25,000 nucleotides of DNA. It comes from Neocallimastix lanati (nom. inval.) (lineage: Eukaryota; Neocallimastigomycota; Neocallimastigomycetes; Neocallimastigales; Neocallimastigaceae). The notes beneath the pieces were generated by a model. It was given only the letters and a program-made list of their open reading frames with translations, ran no database searches and was not told the DNA's origin. Made by a program: the position numbers and the translations under genes. How positions within the stretch are numbered: the stretch's first letter is position 1; each line of letters starts with the position of its first letter. The stretch lies in contig JACVTC010000013.1 of NCBI GenBank assembly GCA_016946835.1, positions 657,501 through 682,500 on the forward strand, in the 5' to 3' direction. This document shows, one piece after another, positions 1 through 11,962 of the stretch.

Positions 1-137
1 TAATAATAAATAATAATAATAAATAATAATAATAATAATAATAATAAAAATAATAAATAATAATAATAATAATAATAAAAATAAAAAATAATAAATAATA
101 AATAATAATAAATAATAATAAATAAAAATTTCCAAAG
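1..137 (+). repeat. TAA/TAAA simple repeat, probable 3' end of an intron
   Basis: The stretch from 1 to about 128 contains only A and T, as irregular TAA and TAAA units. The reading frame of the following taspase exon meets a TAA stop at 119-121, so this tract is not coding in that frame. The first AG of the window is at 136-137, directly before the conserved coding sequence, which suggests a 3' splice site. The same layout (AT-only tract, first AG used as acceptor) appears in the next intron of this gene. The intron's start lies outside the window. Confidence 0.55.
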
Positions 138-1082
138 TTCAATATGACTATGGATGTAGTTTATCAGGTTGTGGTGAACAAATTATGAAGGGTATGCTAG
201 CGAGTGAATGTGGGAAATTGATTGAAAAAACGGAGGAGGATACGTATAAAGCCCTTCAACACTTTTTTAACGAACAAATCCTCAATTCTGATCGATTGAA
301 CTGGGCTCATCATTACTATCCAGATAAGCCTAATCCTCCCATGGTTGGCATTATTCTAGCTAAAGTACACAAAGAGATGGAAGAAAATGATGAAGAAGAA
401 AAAGAAGAAAATATAAACATTAATTATGATGAAAATAAGGACAAAGATAACAGTAATAATACTACTAATAATAATTAATATTTAATAATTAATATTTAAT
501 AATTAATAATAATTTTATTAATAATAATTTTATTAATAATTTTTAATAATAATTTTTTATAATAATTTTTAATAATAATTTTTAATAATAATTTATAATA
601 ATAATTTATAATAATAATTTATAATAATAATTTATAATAATAATTTATAATAATAATTTTTAATAATAAAAGGGGATCCAATGCCTATGGAAGAAGATAA
701 AGAAAAAAATAATTCATCATCCTCTTTATCTCTCTTATCTTCACTCTCTTTGCCCACTTTCAATAAAAGAAATTGTACCCGAGAAGTATGGTATGGTCAT
801 ACCACTCCCTCAATGTGTATTGGCTATGGCTATGAAACCATCTCACAAGGAAATGAAGATGATAAAGATAGAATAGTAGGAAGAAGAGAAGGTCAAAACT
901 ATAAAGTGAAAACCATAATTTCTCGTTTATCAAGTACTACAACTACTTCAGCTTCAACGTCAACTTCAATTTCATCTAATAATAATAAGAATAATGATAA
1001 GATAAAGAAAAAGAAAATGAACTGGTTCAATAGTAGTAGCAGAAAGGAAGAAAAGTTCAAAATTAATGGTGAAGTATTTTAA
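138..1082 (+). CDS. TASP1: Threonine aspartase (taspase-1-like), C-terminal part; join(138..452,673..1082)
   Basis: This is the C-terminal part of an Ntn-hydrolase of the asparaginase-2/taspase-1 family. Animal taspase-1 cuts itself to expose a catalytic Thr and then cleaves substrates such as MLL and TFIIA after Asp. Exon A reads SLSGCGEQIMKGMLASECGK, close to the family segment STSGCGEHLVRTILARECSH, followed by an MVGIILAKV strand. Exon B carries WYGHTTPSMCIGYGYET and YKVKTIISRL, matching the family's LWSHTTESMCVGY and KTHISRL. An acidic, Asn-rich linker and a Ser/Thr/Lys-rich end are extra. The first ATG-initiated frame begins at 185, but conserved residues (SGCGEQI) continue upstream of that ATG, so the gene starts outside the window. 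The catalytic Thr lies in the missing 5' part. The two exons join in frame through a GT-AG intron (phase 1, split AGG codon). It converges with the flippase gene. The domain match is strong; the substrate in this organism is unknown. Confidence 0.82.
453..672 (+). other. Intron of the taspase-like gene
   Basis: A 220-bp GT-AG interval separates two exons that lie in different frames but belong to one family alignment. The donor GTAATA is at 453-458 and a branch-like TACTAAT at 463-469, though that is oddly close to the donor. From 455 to 670 there is no AG at all, so the acceptor AG at 671-672 is the first one available. Removing the interval gives phase 1 plus two bases and restores the frame. 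The interior is a degenerate TTTATAATAA repeat. Confidence 0.6.
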
Positions 1083-1851
1083 AAATAAAATAAAATAAAA
1101 TAATAATAAAAAAAAAAAATAAAATAAAATAAAATAAAATACTTCTTATATATATATATAAAATACTACTATACTACTATATAAATTAAATCAACAATCA
1201 AATAAAATTTTTAAATAAAGATTGAATAAATCGAATAAAAATAAACTCAACTACAAATAAAAATATTATTATATTAATATATATATATATAACATAACAA
1301 TAAATTTTTATTTAAAAAAATAAACGAATTTTTTTTTTTTTTTTTTTTTTTTTTATTGTTATTATAATTATTATTATTATTACTATTTTTAATGGAAGGA
1401 ATTAACGTTTATAATGAATATTTTTTTTTTTTTTTTGTGGGTGTTAAAAGTTTAAATCAATTTTGATTTATATATATATATTAAATTCTATTATTATTTA
1501 TAAGAACCACTAATGGTAATAAAATTATAAAGAAAATAAAAAAAAAAAAACAAGAATAATAAAATGAAAAATATATGTATAATAAATATGATAATACGTT
1601 TATATAATAAAAAATATATATATATTAATAATAATATAAATACTACAATTTTTTTTTTTTTTTAAAGTTATTATTATTATTTTAAATAATATTTATAGAT
1701 GATTTAATTAAGATATTTAAAAAAGACAATTATACAAAATATATACATAGCGATATTTATTAATGATTATTATTATTATTATTATTTTCCTTAATAAATA
1801 AATATAAATAAAAATAAATAAATAAACAAATATTAAAAAAATAAAAAAAAA

Positions 1852-1892
<41 letters not shown>

Positions 1893-1912
1893 GAAGGGGA
1901 ATATAATATAAC

Positions 1913-1977
1913 AAAAAATAAAAAATAAAAAATAAAAAATAAAAAATAAAAAATAAAAAATAAAAAATAAAAAAATA
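1913..1977. repeat. (AAAAAAT)n heptamer microsatellite
   Basis: About eight tandem copies of a 7-base unit, six A and one T, run with little variation and then pass into a pentamer AAAAT tract. It lies downstream of both convergent genes. Confidence 0.8.
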
Positions 1978-1996
1978 AAATAAAATAAAATAATAC

Positions 1997-2027
<31 letters not shown>

Positions 2028-2101
2028 CTATTATTGTTGTTAATTATTATTATTGTTGCTTTTATTTAATTAATATAATATAATTTATTTATTTAATTTT
2101 T

Positions 2102-2168
2102 TATTTATATTATATTATATTATATTATATTATATTATATTATATTATTTTATTTTATTTTATTTTAT
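2102..2168. repeat. TATAT/TTTTA pentamer microsatellite
   Basis: A run of TATAT units turns into TTTTA units close to the 3' end of the flippase gene. It could lie in that gene's transcribed 3' flank, but no terminator or poly(A) signal can be singled out in such AT-rich sequence. Confidence 0.75.
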
Positions 2169-2243
2169 TTTTCTTTTTTTTTTTTTTTTTAAAAAAAAAA
2201 TTATTTATTTATTTATTTTATTTTATTTTTTTAAACTAAAAAT

Positions 2244-5200
2244 TTATTTAAAAAAGGAATTGAGATTTGGTTGAGATTGTCTTCTGGAAATCATCGTTGG
2301 AGTTTTTGAATTTAATTTATGGCGTCTATTTCTTCTTCTTTCATAAATTTCATCAACTGATTTTGCTTTATATAATGGATTAACTTTTCTTGTTTTACGA
2401 TGAATTTCATTTTCATCATTGTAAGAGAAGGCAAAGCCAGTATTTATATATTCTTCATTATTATCCATGAAAATGACAGACATTGCTTGACCATCGGCTG
2501 AAGATCCCTGTCTTAAAATATTATTACGACGAGATTTTGAAGAACGAATTGATATAGCTCGGTGATGTCGATCAATAGTCATATAATTACTACTATAAAT
2601 GGTATTAGGGTTATTTGAAGAGGAGGGGGTATAAATAGACGGCGTTAATGGAGTTAAAGGATTAAGTGAAGACTTATGGCGAATATTAAAACTACGTTTA
2701 TCCTCCTTTTCCTTTTCCTTCTCCTCTTCTTCCTCCTCCTCAATAATTCCAGAAATGCTTAAAGAATTTTCACCACCATGATATATTGATGGATTCTTTT
2801 CCATAGATAAAATAGAATCATAACCACCTAAAATGCTATTAGTATTACCTTCAATATTTTCTTCATTTTGTAAATCGATTTGATTCATATTTGTAATATT
2901 TTGATTGGAATAACTGACGGTTTCCATTTTGTCCTTTTTATTAAATTTCTTTGTAGAATATATAGAATTCATTCCAGGAGAAACAATATTTTCATTATCA
3001 TTATTATTATTATTATTAATGTTATTATTACTTTTAATGTCTAAATTTGGATTGATTTCAATGTAAAGTTTTTGATTTCTGTTTCTGTAGCTACCACCAC
3101 CACCATAGTTGAGGGAAGTCCTTATTGTAGAATGACCAGCCTCCATTGAGTTACTAAAGGAATGTCTTTTGGTGAGTTGCTCCTCTTCATGAGTACTTGG
3201 GGTAATTGAATTTCTATGTAAATTTGAACAAAGGGTGGTGGTAGAGGTAGAGTCATTGCCAATGTTGCTAATAACATTGGCCATGTTAGTAATGCTAGTT
3301 TTTGGATTCAATTTATTGTTATCATTGTTATCAACATCATCATAATTACAATAGTATTTATTATCATAATCGCCGTCGCCATTGCTATTGCCATTGCCAT
3401 TACCATTACCATCATCATCGACATCATCATTATCTTCTTCAGCTAAATGATATTTTTCAATTTCACGATAAATATCAGAATCATCAGGATAGAATGTAGT
3501 TTTTACATATTTAAAAAGCATTCTAGGGTAGAGTGCTAAAACAAGAACGATAACATAAAGACACCAAAATTTTATATCTAAAAACATTAACTTAAGATAC
3601 TCATTATAAAAATTAAAGAATGGAATATTGGTATAGACCGAGAAATATATTAAAAAACTAAAAATTTCTAAAAGTAATACGAGACCGGAAATCCAATTAA
3701 TACTCTTCATATTAATTGCAACAAAAAGATTGACCAAGGTAATAACATAGCAAGAAATAATACAACCAAAGTAGTAAAGATCTGGATCTAATCCATCACT
3801 GAAACCTCCATTGGTGAAGGTACAATAAGGTACGTAGAAACAGATATAGGATTGATAGAGAGCATCCGCCACAAAGGAAATAAACCGTTTCCAGGTAAAT
3901 CTATTTTGCGCGATACCCATGGTTTCATAGAGTGGAGGTTTATTTATGAGGGTACCCTGTTTTAAATCCTTATCGAATACACCCATAACCATGACGGGTA
4001 GGGAGGAAAAAATAAAATTGAAGAACATCAAAAGAGAATAGTCAAATAAAATTTGAGCGGAGAAGCCGCAATTAAATTGATACCAGAAAAGGGTAAATAC
4101 CCACACAATATTTTTATAAAAAAAATTAACCACCATATTAGAGATACGATAGTAGGACCATCGACCATGAACAAGTAATAACTTTGAAAGAAATCGGAAT
4201 TGCGAGACAGCGTAATCACTGGCCATTGCCGCTTGCATACCTTCTTGACCAGCAATACCTACACCAATATTAGCCTCTTGAATCATACTAATGTCATTGG
4301 CCCCATCACCGATACTAAGGCAAAGCACGTGAAGGCCATTTTTAACAAGACTTACGACTTGAGACTTCTGCTTCGGTGAGACACGACAGCAAATAACGGC
4401 ACGACAATTTGTAGCAGTTTCTAAGAAACGACGACGAAGATTTGGTTTTTCAAAAATGATTTGAAGGGATTGACCATCGACAATGAGAGCAAAATCAATA
4501 TCTTTCACAGGTGCCTGTTGACCCATTAATACATTTGAAAAGGATTTACCACTGGTTATTGAAAAATTAGATAAAGTAGAGTATCGTTTATTTTTTCGAG
4601 AAGAACGGAATGGATCAAATTCGACCTCATTTCCCTTTAAATTTGCTTTTTCTTGTTGATCCATAATTTTTTGTTGAATTTTCTCAATAATGGATATGAT
4701 AATATTAGCAAAAACCCATACACTACTTCTTCCTCGTTTCTTTTGACGATTCTTAGGTCTACCATATTTGTTAATAATGGTATAGGCATTTCTGAGCTGC
4801 GTTTGAACACTGTTACTATGATCTGTTTCATCCGAATCTAAGGAGCTGTTATTTCGTTCACGAATAGCCAAAAGACACATGGAACGATTTAATAAATTAC
4901 TAGCAAATCCAATATTAATGGCTGTTTCTAACTTATCTCCAGTTAATACCCAAATTTTTATTCCCGCTTCTTGAAGAATACTAATACAATCAGGTACACC
5001 TTCTTGTAACTTATCTTCAATAGCGGTAGCTCCTAGTAATACTAAATTCTTTTCGATAGCAGAGGCCAATTCATTTTTAAGTTTATCACGATCCTCTAAT
5101 GAAATTTCAGCATTATGATAATCCTCACTCCATTTTTGATACTCTTTGGCATTGATATAACGATAGGCAATGCAAAGAGTACGTAATCCTTCACTACCAA

Positions 5201-7959
5201 ATTTTTCTAGATGACCAAAGGTCACATTACGTAAATTATCTTGGTTCTTCTGAAGCCGTTCATAAATGACTGTATCTGCACCCTTACAAAGCAAAAGAAT
5301 TTCTTGTTTAGGGGTACGAAGAATAACGGACATTCTTTTACGTACACTATTGAACTCTAATAAATGTAACACTTCATAGGTTTCCTCTTTTCCTAAACAA
5401 TTAATAGTAACCGTATTTTCGGTTCTACGCACAAAAGTAAAGCCTAAATTTTTGGCGGTGGTTACTAACGCCTGTTCATCCGGTGATTCTGCACAATAGT
5501 TTAAATAGTTAGTCTCTGTACCATCTTCCAGAACTACCGGCTTCGGTGAGAGTACGGAATGACAAAGGGCAAGATGTCTAAAGAAGAAATAGACGGCTTT
5601 TCCTTGTAAACTATTTTCATTACTAAGATCAATTAAAAGTTGATCATCTAAAAAGGAAAATTTTGTTGATTTATCGACAAATGGATTATCATAGTAACTG
5701 AAGAGCGCTTTTTTCATTCTATTTTCCATTTCTGATTCTAATTTTTTGGTATCTTCAATAGTTAATCCTTCTATATCTCGAGTGACATCGGTATAGCCCT
5801 TCCCATAAGTTTTACCGATAATTGAACAACGCATAAAGTCCATTTTATTTTGTGTCAATGTACCAGTTTTATCGGAGAATATATACTCAATTTGTCCTAA
5901 ATCATCTGAAATATTCCAAGTTTTAGTATTACAGGGGCTGTCCGTCTCTTCGTAATAAAGATCAATATCTTCATGAATAAACCAAGCCTGAATAGTTTTT
6001 GCGATTTCAATTGAAATATATAGAGAAATCGGGACAACATTTTGCATCATAATCATAGTAGAACCAAAAGTTTCTAAAAATTTTCTATAAATAGCTTTAT
6101 TACGAAAGTTATGGAAAGGAGGCTTATCCTTATCCCATTCATTAAGAATTCTTACATTAATGCATGAAACTAGCAAGGCAGAGATAAAGAGAATAAGGAA
6201 ATTGAAGACGACTTGAGGATTCATTAATTTTTCAATTCTAGAACGTTTGTATGGTGTACTACCAGAATTTAAACAAACTTTAGTATCTTCACCAGTATAG
6301 ATTACTGCACCAATGACCCACTCTGTATTACGAATAATTGAACCACGTAACAAAAGATTTGTAATATCTAAAGGGACTGAAATTTTTCCATTAGGGAATA
6401 TCTCTTCATCTTCTTTTATACTTTGTACATCGTCCATATTTTCTATTTCCATATTAATGGAATCAATTTCTCCATCATCATCATCATCATTATCATCTAA
6501 TTTATGTTCACCTTCTTTATTAGAAAGTTCCATTTTACTTCTAAATTCGTAAAGATTAACAATTGGATTTTCAGCTTTAATCACAAATTTAAAATTTCTA
6601 GCAGTTTCTTCATCTCTTATACATTGAGTTTCTTTTTTACCAGTTCTTCTTTTTAATGTTGTTTCACCATCCAAATTTTTTGTTTCTACATAACATTCAT
6701 TTTCTTCTTCACTAGTGGACAAAATAACAATATCAGCAGGTACATTTTCATTTGTAGATAAAAGAATAATATCACCTACCCGAATATCCTTCCATGGAAC
6801 TACTTTCCAACCTGTTTTTTTATTTGGTTTTTTTGAAACATTGTTTGAATTATCTTTATTGATAAAGGGGTGATTTTCATTAAATTGCTCCTCATTAATA
6901 TTATAATCCTTTTTTTCTATTTCTAAGAGTTCGTTTTCATTAATGAATTCAAGTTGAAGGTCACTAATTTTTTCCTTTTTAAGTTTATACTTTGAAGATT
7001 CTGAATTTGGAAAAAAAATTAACAGTTGTTTGGGTATTCTATTAGTTATCCAATGGTAAAAATTCAATATTTTTGACTTTAATTTACCATGAAATGAAAT
7101 ACCAAATTTGGGGTAATTTGTATTTGTCCAATCATTTAGAATGTAAGCTTCTGTATTATTTACTTTATTATCTTCTCTATGACGTTTTAAATCTTCATAA
7201 CCATCTTTCAATGCCGTTACAAATATTACACAACTAAGTGGCATAGCCGCAAATATTGGATTTACAACACCAAATACTGGAAACGCTTGTATAGTAACCA
7301 TGAATAAAAAAAATACTTCATTTTAAAATTTATTACATTGAGATAATAATAATATTAAAGATAATGGACAATAATAATAATTATTATTATAATAATATAT
7401 ATATTTAAATTATAAAATATATATATATTATAAAATTTATTGATTTTTATATTTGATAAAATTAAAATATTTATATTTGATAAAATTTATTGAAATTTTT
7501 AACGTTAATGAAATTTATCATATAGATAAAAGAGAATATTGTTATGATTATATTAATAAATATAATCATATAAATAAAATAAATTATATAAAACAGAGAG
7601 GATAAAATATTAAATTTAAAAAGAATATATATATATGTATAATTATAAAATAGTATATTATTAAATATAGAAAAAAATATATATATAATATTCATATAAT
7701 GTATGATTTTCCGTTGAATAATATAATGAATATTATTTTTTTTTTTTTTTTGTTTTATTATCATTATTAACATTCGTGATTTGAAATTTTAAAAGTATAC
7801 ACAATAAATAATTTTTTTATTGGTAGTTATATTTTTTAGGTTTTATAAATATTGTTTGTATTATATAACAAATTTTAATTTATAATAAAAAAAAAAAAAA
7901 AATTATATAACAATTAATTTAAATTATTAAAACTATATTAATATTAAATAACATTTTTA

Positions 7960-7990
<31 letters not shown>

Positions 7991-8269
7991 TTAATATATT
8001 TTAAAATAAAAAAAAATTTATTTAAACTTACGATTAGCCACCCTATGAAATTGTTCATAAAGATTTCCTGGTATAAATGAAAAAATAGTATATTTTGAAG
8101 TACGAACTTTATTGTTTTTATATTGGTATATTGGTACTCCAAATTTATCTAATGCTACTGAAGGTAACGATATATTAAAGTATACACGTCTTGAAGGAAC
8201 AGTACTTCCTTCATTGATTAAATTACTTAAACAGGTGGATGACCTCGAAAATAATTTTGTTTTACTCAT
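2244..8269 (-). CDS. P4-type ATPase phospholipid flippase (Dnf1/2-like); complement(join(2244..7315,8032..8269))
   Basis: P4-ATPases pump phospholipids from the outer to the cytosolic leaflet of plasma or Golgi membranes. The spliced model has 1769 residues. Exon 1 (residues 1-79) carries RRVYFNISLP, NKVRTSKYT and FIPGNLYEQFHRVAN. Exon 2 opens with TM1 (FFLFMVTIQAFPVFG). In order: actuator loop DGET at 295-298; TM4 PISLY at 508-512, the P4 signature; phosphorylation site DKTGTLTQNK with Asp561; nucleotide-binding KGAD at 757-760; TGD at 871-873; hinge GDGANDISM from 1082; then TM5-TM10. All key residues are intact. After TM10 (about 1360) comes a tail of about 400 residues, low complexity with Gly-Asn, Asn and Glu-Lys runs, then basic RRR clusters. 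Start: ATG at 8269 follows an A-rich context, and exon phases fit exactly (238 + 5072 nt). It probably pairs with a Cdc50-type subunit, not seen here. Confidence 0.93.
7316..8031 (-). other. Intron 1 of the flippase gene
   Basis: On the - strand the donor GTAAGT occupies 8031-8026 and the acceptor AG occupies 7317-7316. The split codon C+TA gives Leu80. Across the joint the protein reads RVAN-L-FFLFMVTIQAF, which has the same spacing as fungal Dnf proteins (HNxANVYFLFIVIL), so no residues are missing. The 716-bp interior is AT-only simple sequence with no conserved peptide. Its last 110 bases or so are duplicated at 18,200-18,315. Confidence 0.9.
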
Positions 8270-8684
8270 TTCAAAATATATATACTTTTTTAAAATTAAA
8301 TAAAAATAAATGTTTATTATGTATTTCTATTTTTAAATAAATATTTACTTACTGAAATAATGCTATTATTATTATTATTATTATTTTTATTACTAATATA
8401 ATACCTTTTATTATAAATGAAAATATAATTTTTTAAAAATTTATTATATATCTGATTCTAATGCGAATTTATTATTAAAAAAAAAAACTAAAAGATTATA
8501 TTGATATACTGTTATTATTTTTGTAATAGAATATTTTATTTATAAATGAAATATATTTTAAATATTTTATAATGAATAATTTTTACAGTCTGAAATATTT
8601 ATGTTATAAATTAAAATGTCTATTAAATTAAAATGATAGTTTTCATTCTTCGATTAATCTTTGATTTTATCTAAAATAAATTAA

Positions 8685-8721
<37 letters not shown>

Positions 8722-9347
8722 TTTTGTCTTTCAAAGGATAATTTAATTTTGTTAAGGTAATATATATTAATAAAAGATTAAAAAAAAAGTTGATATAAAT
8801 GAAGATATTAATAATATCTTTAATAAGGTTATATTTTTTAAATATATTCTATTTAACTTATATTTATGTTGGTTTAGGTCAAAATTTTTTATTTTATTAA
8901 TTAATTTTTTTTGTCTGTTAATACGAATAAATTTTGGAAAAAGTAATTCTAATATTTATTTACAAATAATACAAAATATGTTTTAAATAATTAAATAATA
9001 ACTTAAAATGAAATAGATATGGAAAGAAATATGTATGGATCTTAATTTTGTTAATTAAATGTGTATATAATTGATAATGATACGATTATTTAAATAAAAT
9101 GAATCTTTATTAAAGCAATCAATAATAATTGTTAATATATTTATAGTAATAATAGCAATAATAATAATAATAATAAATTATGATTTTTTTAAAAATAAAA
9201 TAAATAAAAAATAAAAATAAAAATAAAAATAAAAAATAAAAATAAAAATAAAAATAAAAATAAAAATAAAGGATTTTGAATTAAAAAATATTATTATTAA
9301 AATTTTATTATTATTATTGTTGCTGATATTTTTTATATTATTAGTAC

Positions 9348-9384
<37 letters not shown>

Positions 9385-9806
9385 TTAAATAAATATCTAA
9401 ATTTTTAATATAATAGATTATTAATATAAAATACAAAGTATTATATTAATATATATAAAAAAATAATTTTTTATTTTAAAACATTTAGTATGGAATGATG
9501 TAGTATAGATGAATATTTATTAATTGGTGTAATACTTATACTATATATTTTTAACTTTTTTTTTTATTCGACTTTTTAATTATAATTTATAAAAGCTTAT
9601 TCATTCATTCTTTTTTTTTTTTTTTTTTTTTTTTCTTATTTTATAATAATTTTTTTAATAATATCATTTAAATTATATGAATTAAAATTATTCATTTAAC
9701 ATTATCATCAAATTAATAATTAAGAATAATTCATTAATTCATTTAGAAATATTATATCTACCAAATTACAAAATTCTAATTAATTTACTCTCCAAAATAT
9801 AAAAAC

Positions 9807-9838
<32 letters not shown>

Positions 9839-10283
9839 TAAATATTTAACAAATAGAAGAAGAAGAAAAAAAAAAAAAAAAAAAAAAAGATAAACTTTCT
9901 TTATTATTAAAGTTTAATTAATAAAAATCTTTTGTAATTTGAATGTAATTTTAAGATTAATTTTTATTTTATTAATTAGAGATTTTTGTCTATTTCTTTT
10001 ATAGTTAATTAAATTATTTCATATATATTTTATACTACTACAATAACAAAATGTATTATTTATAATGTACATAATGTTTTATCCATATTTATTATACATT
10101 TAATAATAATTACCTAAATGAATAAATATAGGAAATAATATATTTATATATTATAATATATTTATATATTAAATATTATAAATTTCATTTCTAACAAAAT
10201 CTCATTTTAATGATTTTATTTTTTAAATTTTTATTATTATTCAATATTATTATTATAATATTTTATATATTAAATTTAATAAT

Positions 10284-10320
<37 letters not shown>

Positions 10321-10452
10321 TGGATAAAAGTAGTTTAAATAAAGATAAAAAAGCTAAGAAAAAAAAAAATGAAATTTAATATATAATTATTTATTACATT
10401 GTAATTTTTATGACTATAATTGCTTATTGTTTTTGCATTTTTCATTTATTTT
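8270..10452. other. AT-rich intergenic region upstream of the flippase gene
   Basis: About 2.2 kb separate the CotH stop from the flippase start; both genes are on the - strand, so this should hold the flippase promoter. I see TA runs (8690-8718), AAAAT pentamers (9199-9270), a TTA array (9345-9384), and A-runs at 9807-9834, 9869-9888 and 10290-10318. There is also a 19-codon Lys-rich frame starting with ATG at 10320 that has no recognisable relative. No promoter motif can be told apart from background. Confidence 0.6.
9199..9270. repeat. (AAAAAT)n microsatellite
   Basis: Repeated AAAAAT units with occasional AAAAAAT variants, ending at AAAGG. This is one of many simple repeats in the intergenic DNA. 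Confidence 0.8.
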
Positions 10453-11962
10453 TCATTTCTTAAACATTTCATTAAATTTAGTCTGTAATTCAAAAATTAT
10501 TTGTTTTAAATTATAAATTTTAATTTCTAATGCTCTTCTACTGCGATAAATTTTGGCTTTACGGAGTATTTCATTTTTATTTATGCCATATAATTTACAA
10601 ACAGCATCAAATTTAGCTTCGATAAATCTCTTTAATCCAATATTACCATCATTATCATTATCAAAATTAACATTTCTTTTAGACTCTTCAATAGTATATG
10701 GAACTGTAATTCCTTTCAAATTAATTCTTCCTGGTAAATTACCATTTTCATCCGGAGTTGTATCTCTTTCAATGTAAGGTACAATAAATTCATGTAATTC
10801 ATCAATTCTTGGTAATAATTCATCAGGATTAAAACAAGTAATTAATAATTCTTTTAATTCCTCAACGAACCCCTCCTTATCCTGAGAGTAAAGAATATCA
10901 ATAAATGGTTTTCGGACACCAGGGGCATGCCATTCCTCAAATGAATATGTAGTATAACCGATTAAGTCTTCAAGTTTTGGAATATGGAATGGAAGAGTTG
11001 CCAACAATCTTTTTAAATTAACGAAAAATACTGAATTGAAATCCACAGGAATGTAATCCCATTTACCATTGGATTTTTGATAGAAATTATAATTATTACC
11101 AGTCATCAAAAAGTTATCGGTGGCCCCAAAAAGATATTCGTAGATGAATGTTTTACGAATAATATCGACATTGTCAAATTTACTTTCCAATTGTTCAATG
11201 GAAGTATAGTTATAGGTCTCATCGATTAAATCATAGAGTGGTTCGGTATAATTGAGGTATTCATCCTTTTTCGTTTTGGCAAGCTCTTCTAGCATTTTCT
11301 GGAGAAAAACTAAACAATGATGATTTACTACAAGAATAAAGGGTTTTGACCTCTTCATCTTCTGGTAATTGATAAATATCTTGAATCCAACCAGGTTTTA
11401 TATCATCTAAAAACATATAGAATCCAAAATATTTATCATTAATATAGAGATTTGCATAGGTTTCTTGAACAGTAGGAATATTCCACTTATTAATTAAATC
11501 AACTGCTAATTTAGCACGAATATGGGTGATATCAAAATAGTCTGCTCTTAAACGAAGATTCTTCCTTCCGAAAAATTGATCTTTCTTATTTAGATTAAGA
11601 TTATAGCCAAGTTTATTGAATATTCTAGCATTATTACCATCAACTTTAAACTTGACTTTATCATACGAATAGACTTGATCATCCACGGTAATATTGACAC
11701 TGACCTTGACGGTGTATTTTAATTCTTCAGGATAATTACCATGATAAATCGCACCAAATTCTTGAGCTGATAATTGTGATTTTTCTATTATATCATTATA
11801 ATCTTTTTCTGGTATAGCAATTTTTACATCAATTACTTTTCCTTCAATTGGACTGAAGGTTCTTTCAAATTCAATTCCTTTCAAATAATCTTCTACCTTT
11901 GCATAGCAAAAGCCGAAAAGGCTAATACAGAGAAGTAAATAACTATTTCCGAGTAATTTCAT
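10453..11962 (-). pseudogene. CotH-family secreted protein, single-base frameshift (or assembly error)
   Basis: CotH proteins are secreted, kinase-like proteins first known from Bacillus spore coats; in anaerobic fungi they are numerous and often cellulosome-linked. Frame 1 (11962-11261) starts with a signal peptide (MKLLGNSYLLLCISLFGFCYA), then the N-terminal CotH region, including RKNLRLRADYFDITHIRAKL (133-152) and YANLYINDKYFGFYMFLDDI (169-188). It ends in TGA at 11263-11261. Frame 2 continues the family pattern from DEYLNYTEPLYDLIDE through GNNYNFYQ and GKWDYIPVDFN (Asp307, the likely metal-binding/catalytic position) to a coiled-coil-like C-terminus. The frames meet at a run of five A (T on +, 11267-11271); one A fewer gives NEKDEYLNYTEPL and a 502-residue protein. 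Apart from that the codons look intact, so this is a very recent break or a sequencing error. No dockerin (CBM10-like) module is present. The second frame's own ATG at 11358 is a chance start. Confidence 0.88.

Larger units (their letters stand above)
1083..2243. other. AT-rich intergenic region between convergent genes
   Basis: This gap separates the 3' ends of the taspase and flippase genes. It holds TA dinucleotide runs, a T-run near 1330-1353, an A-run near 1858-1889 followed by a short G-rich patch, heptamer AAAAAAT arrays near 1914-1976, and TATAT repeats near 2106-2150. I see no conserved peptide in any frame. A low-complexity Phe/Ile/Tyr open frame at 1717-1998 is an artefact of the repeats. 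Confidence 0.7.

Noticed and set aside
1717-1998. Open frame of Phe, Tyr and Ile on the - strand
   Set aside because: Direct translation of A/T simple repeats, with no conserved or complex sequence.
4028-4255. Short frames within the flippase coding region (also 3302-3499, 4637-4841, 6313-6552)
   Set aside because: Alternative-frame shadows; the flippase frame is conserved throughout.
7471-7773. 100-codon open frame in the flippase intron
   Set aside because: Ile/Tyr/Phe-rich low complexity within a well-supported intron.
8112-8303. Open frame on the + strand opposite flippase exon 1
   Set aside because: Antisense shadow of a conserved exon.
10320-10379. 19-codon Lys-rich frame starting with ATG after an A-run
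   Set aside because: Too short and too low in complexity to call a gene or exon; no partner exon seen.
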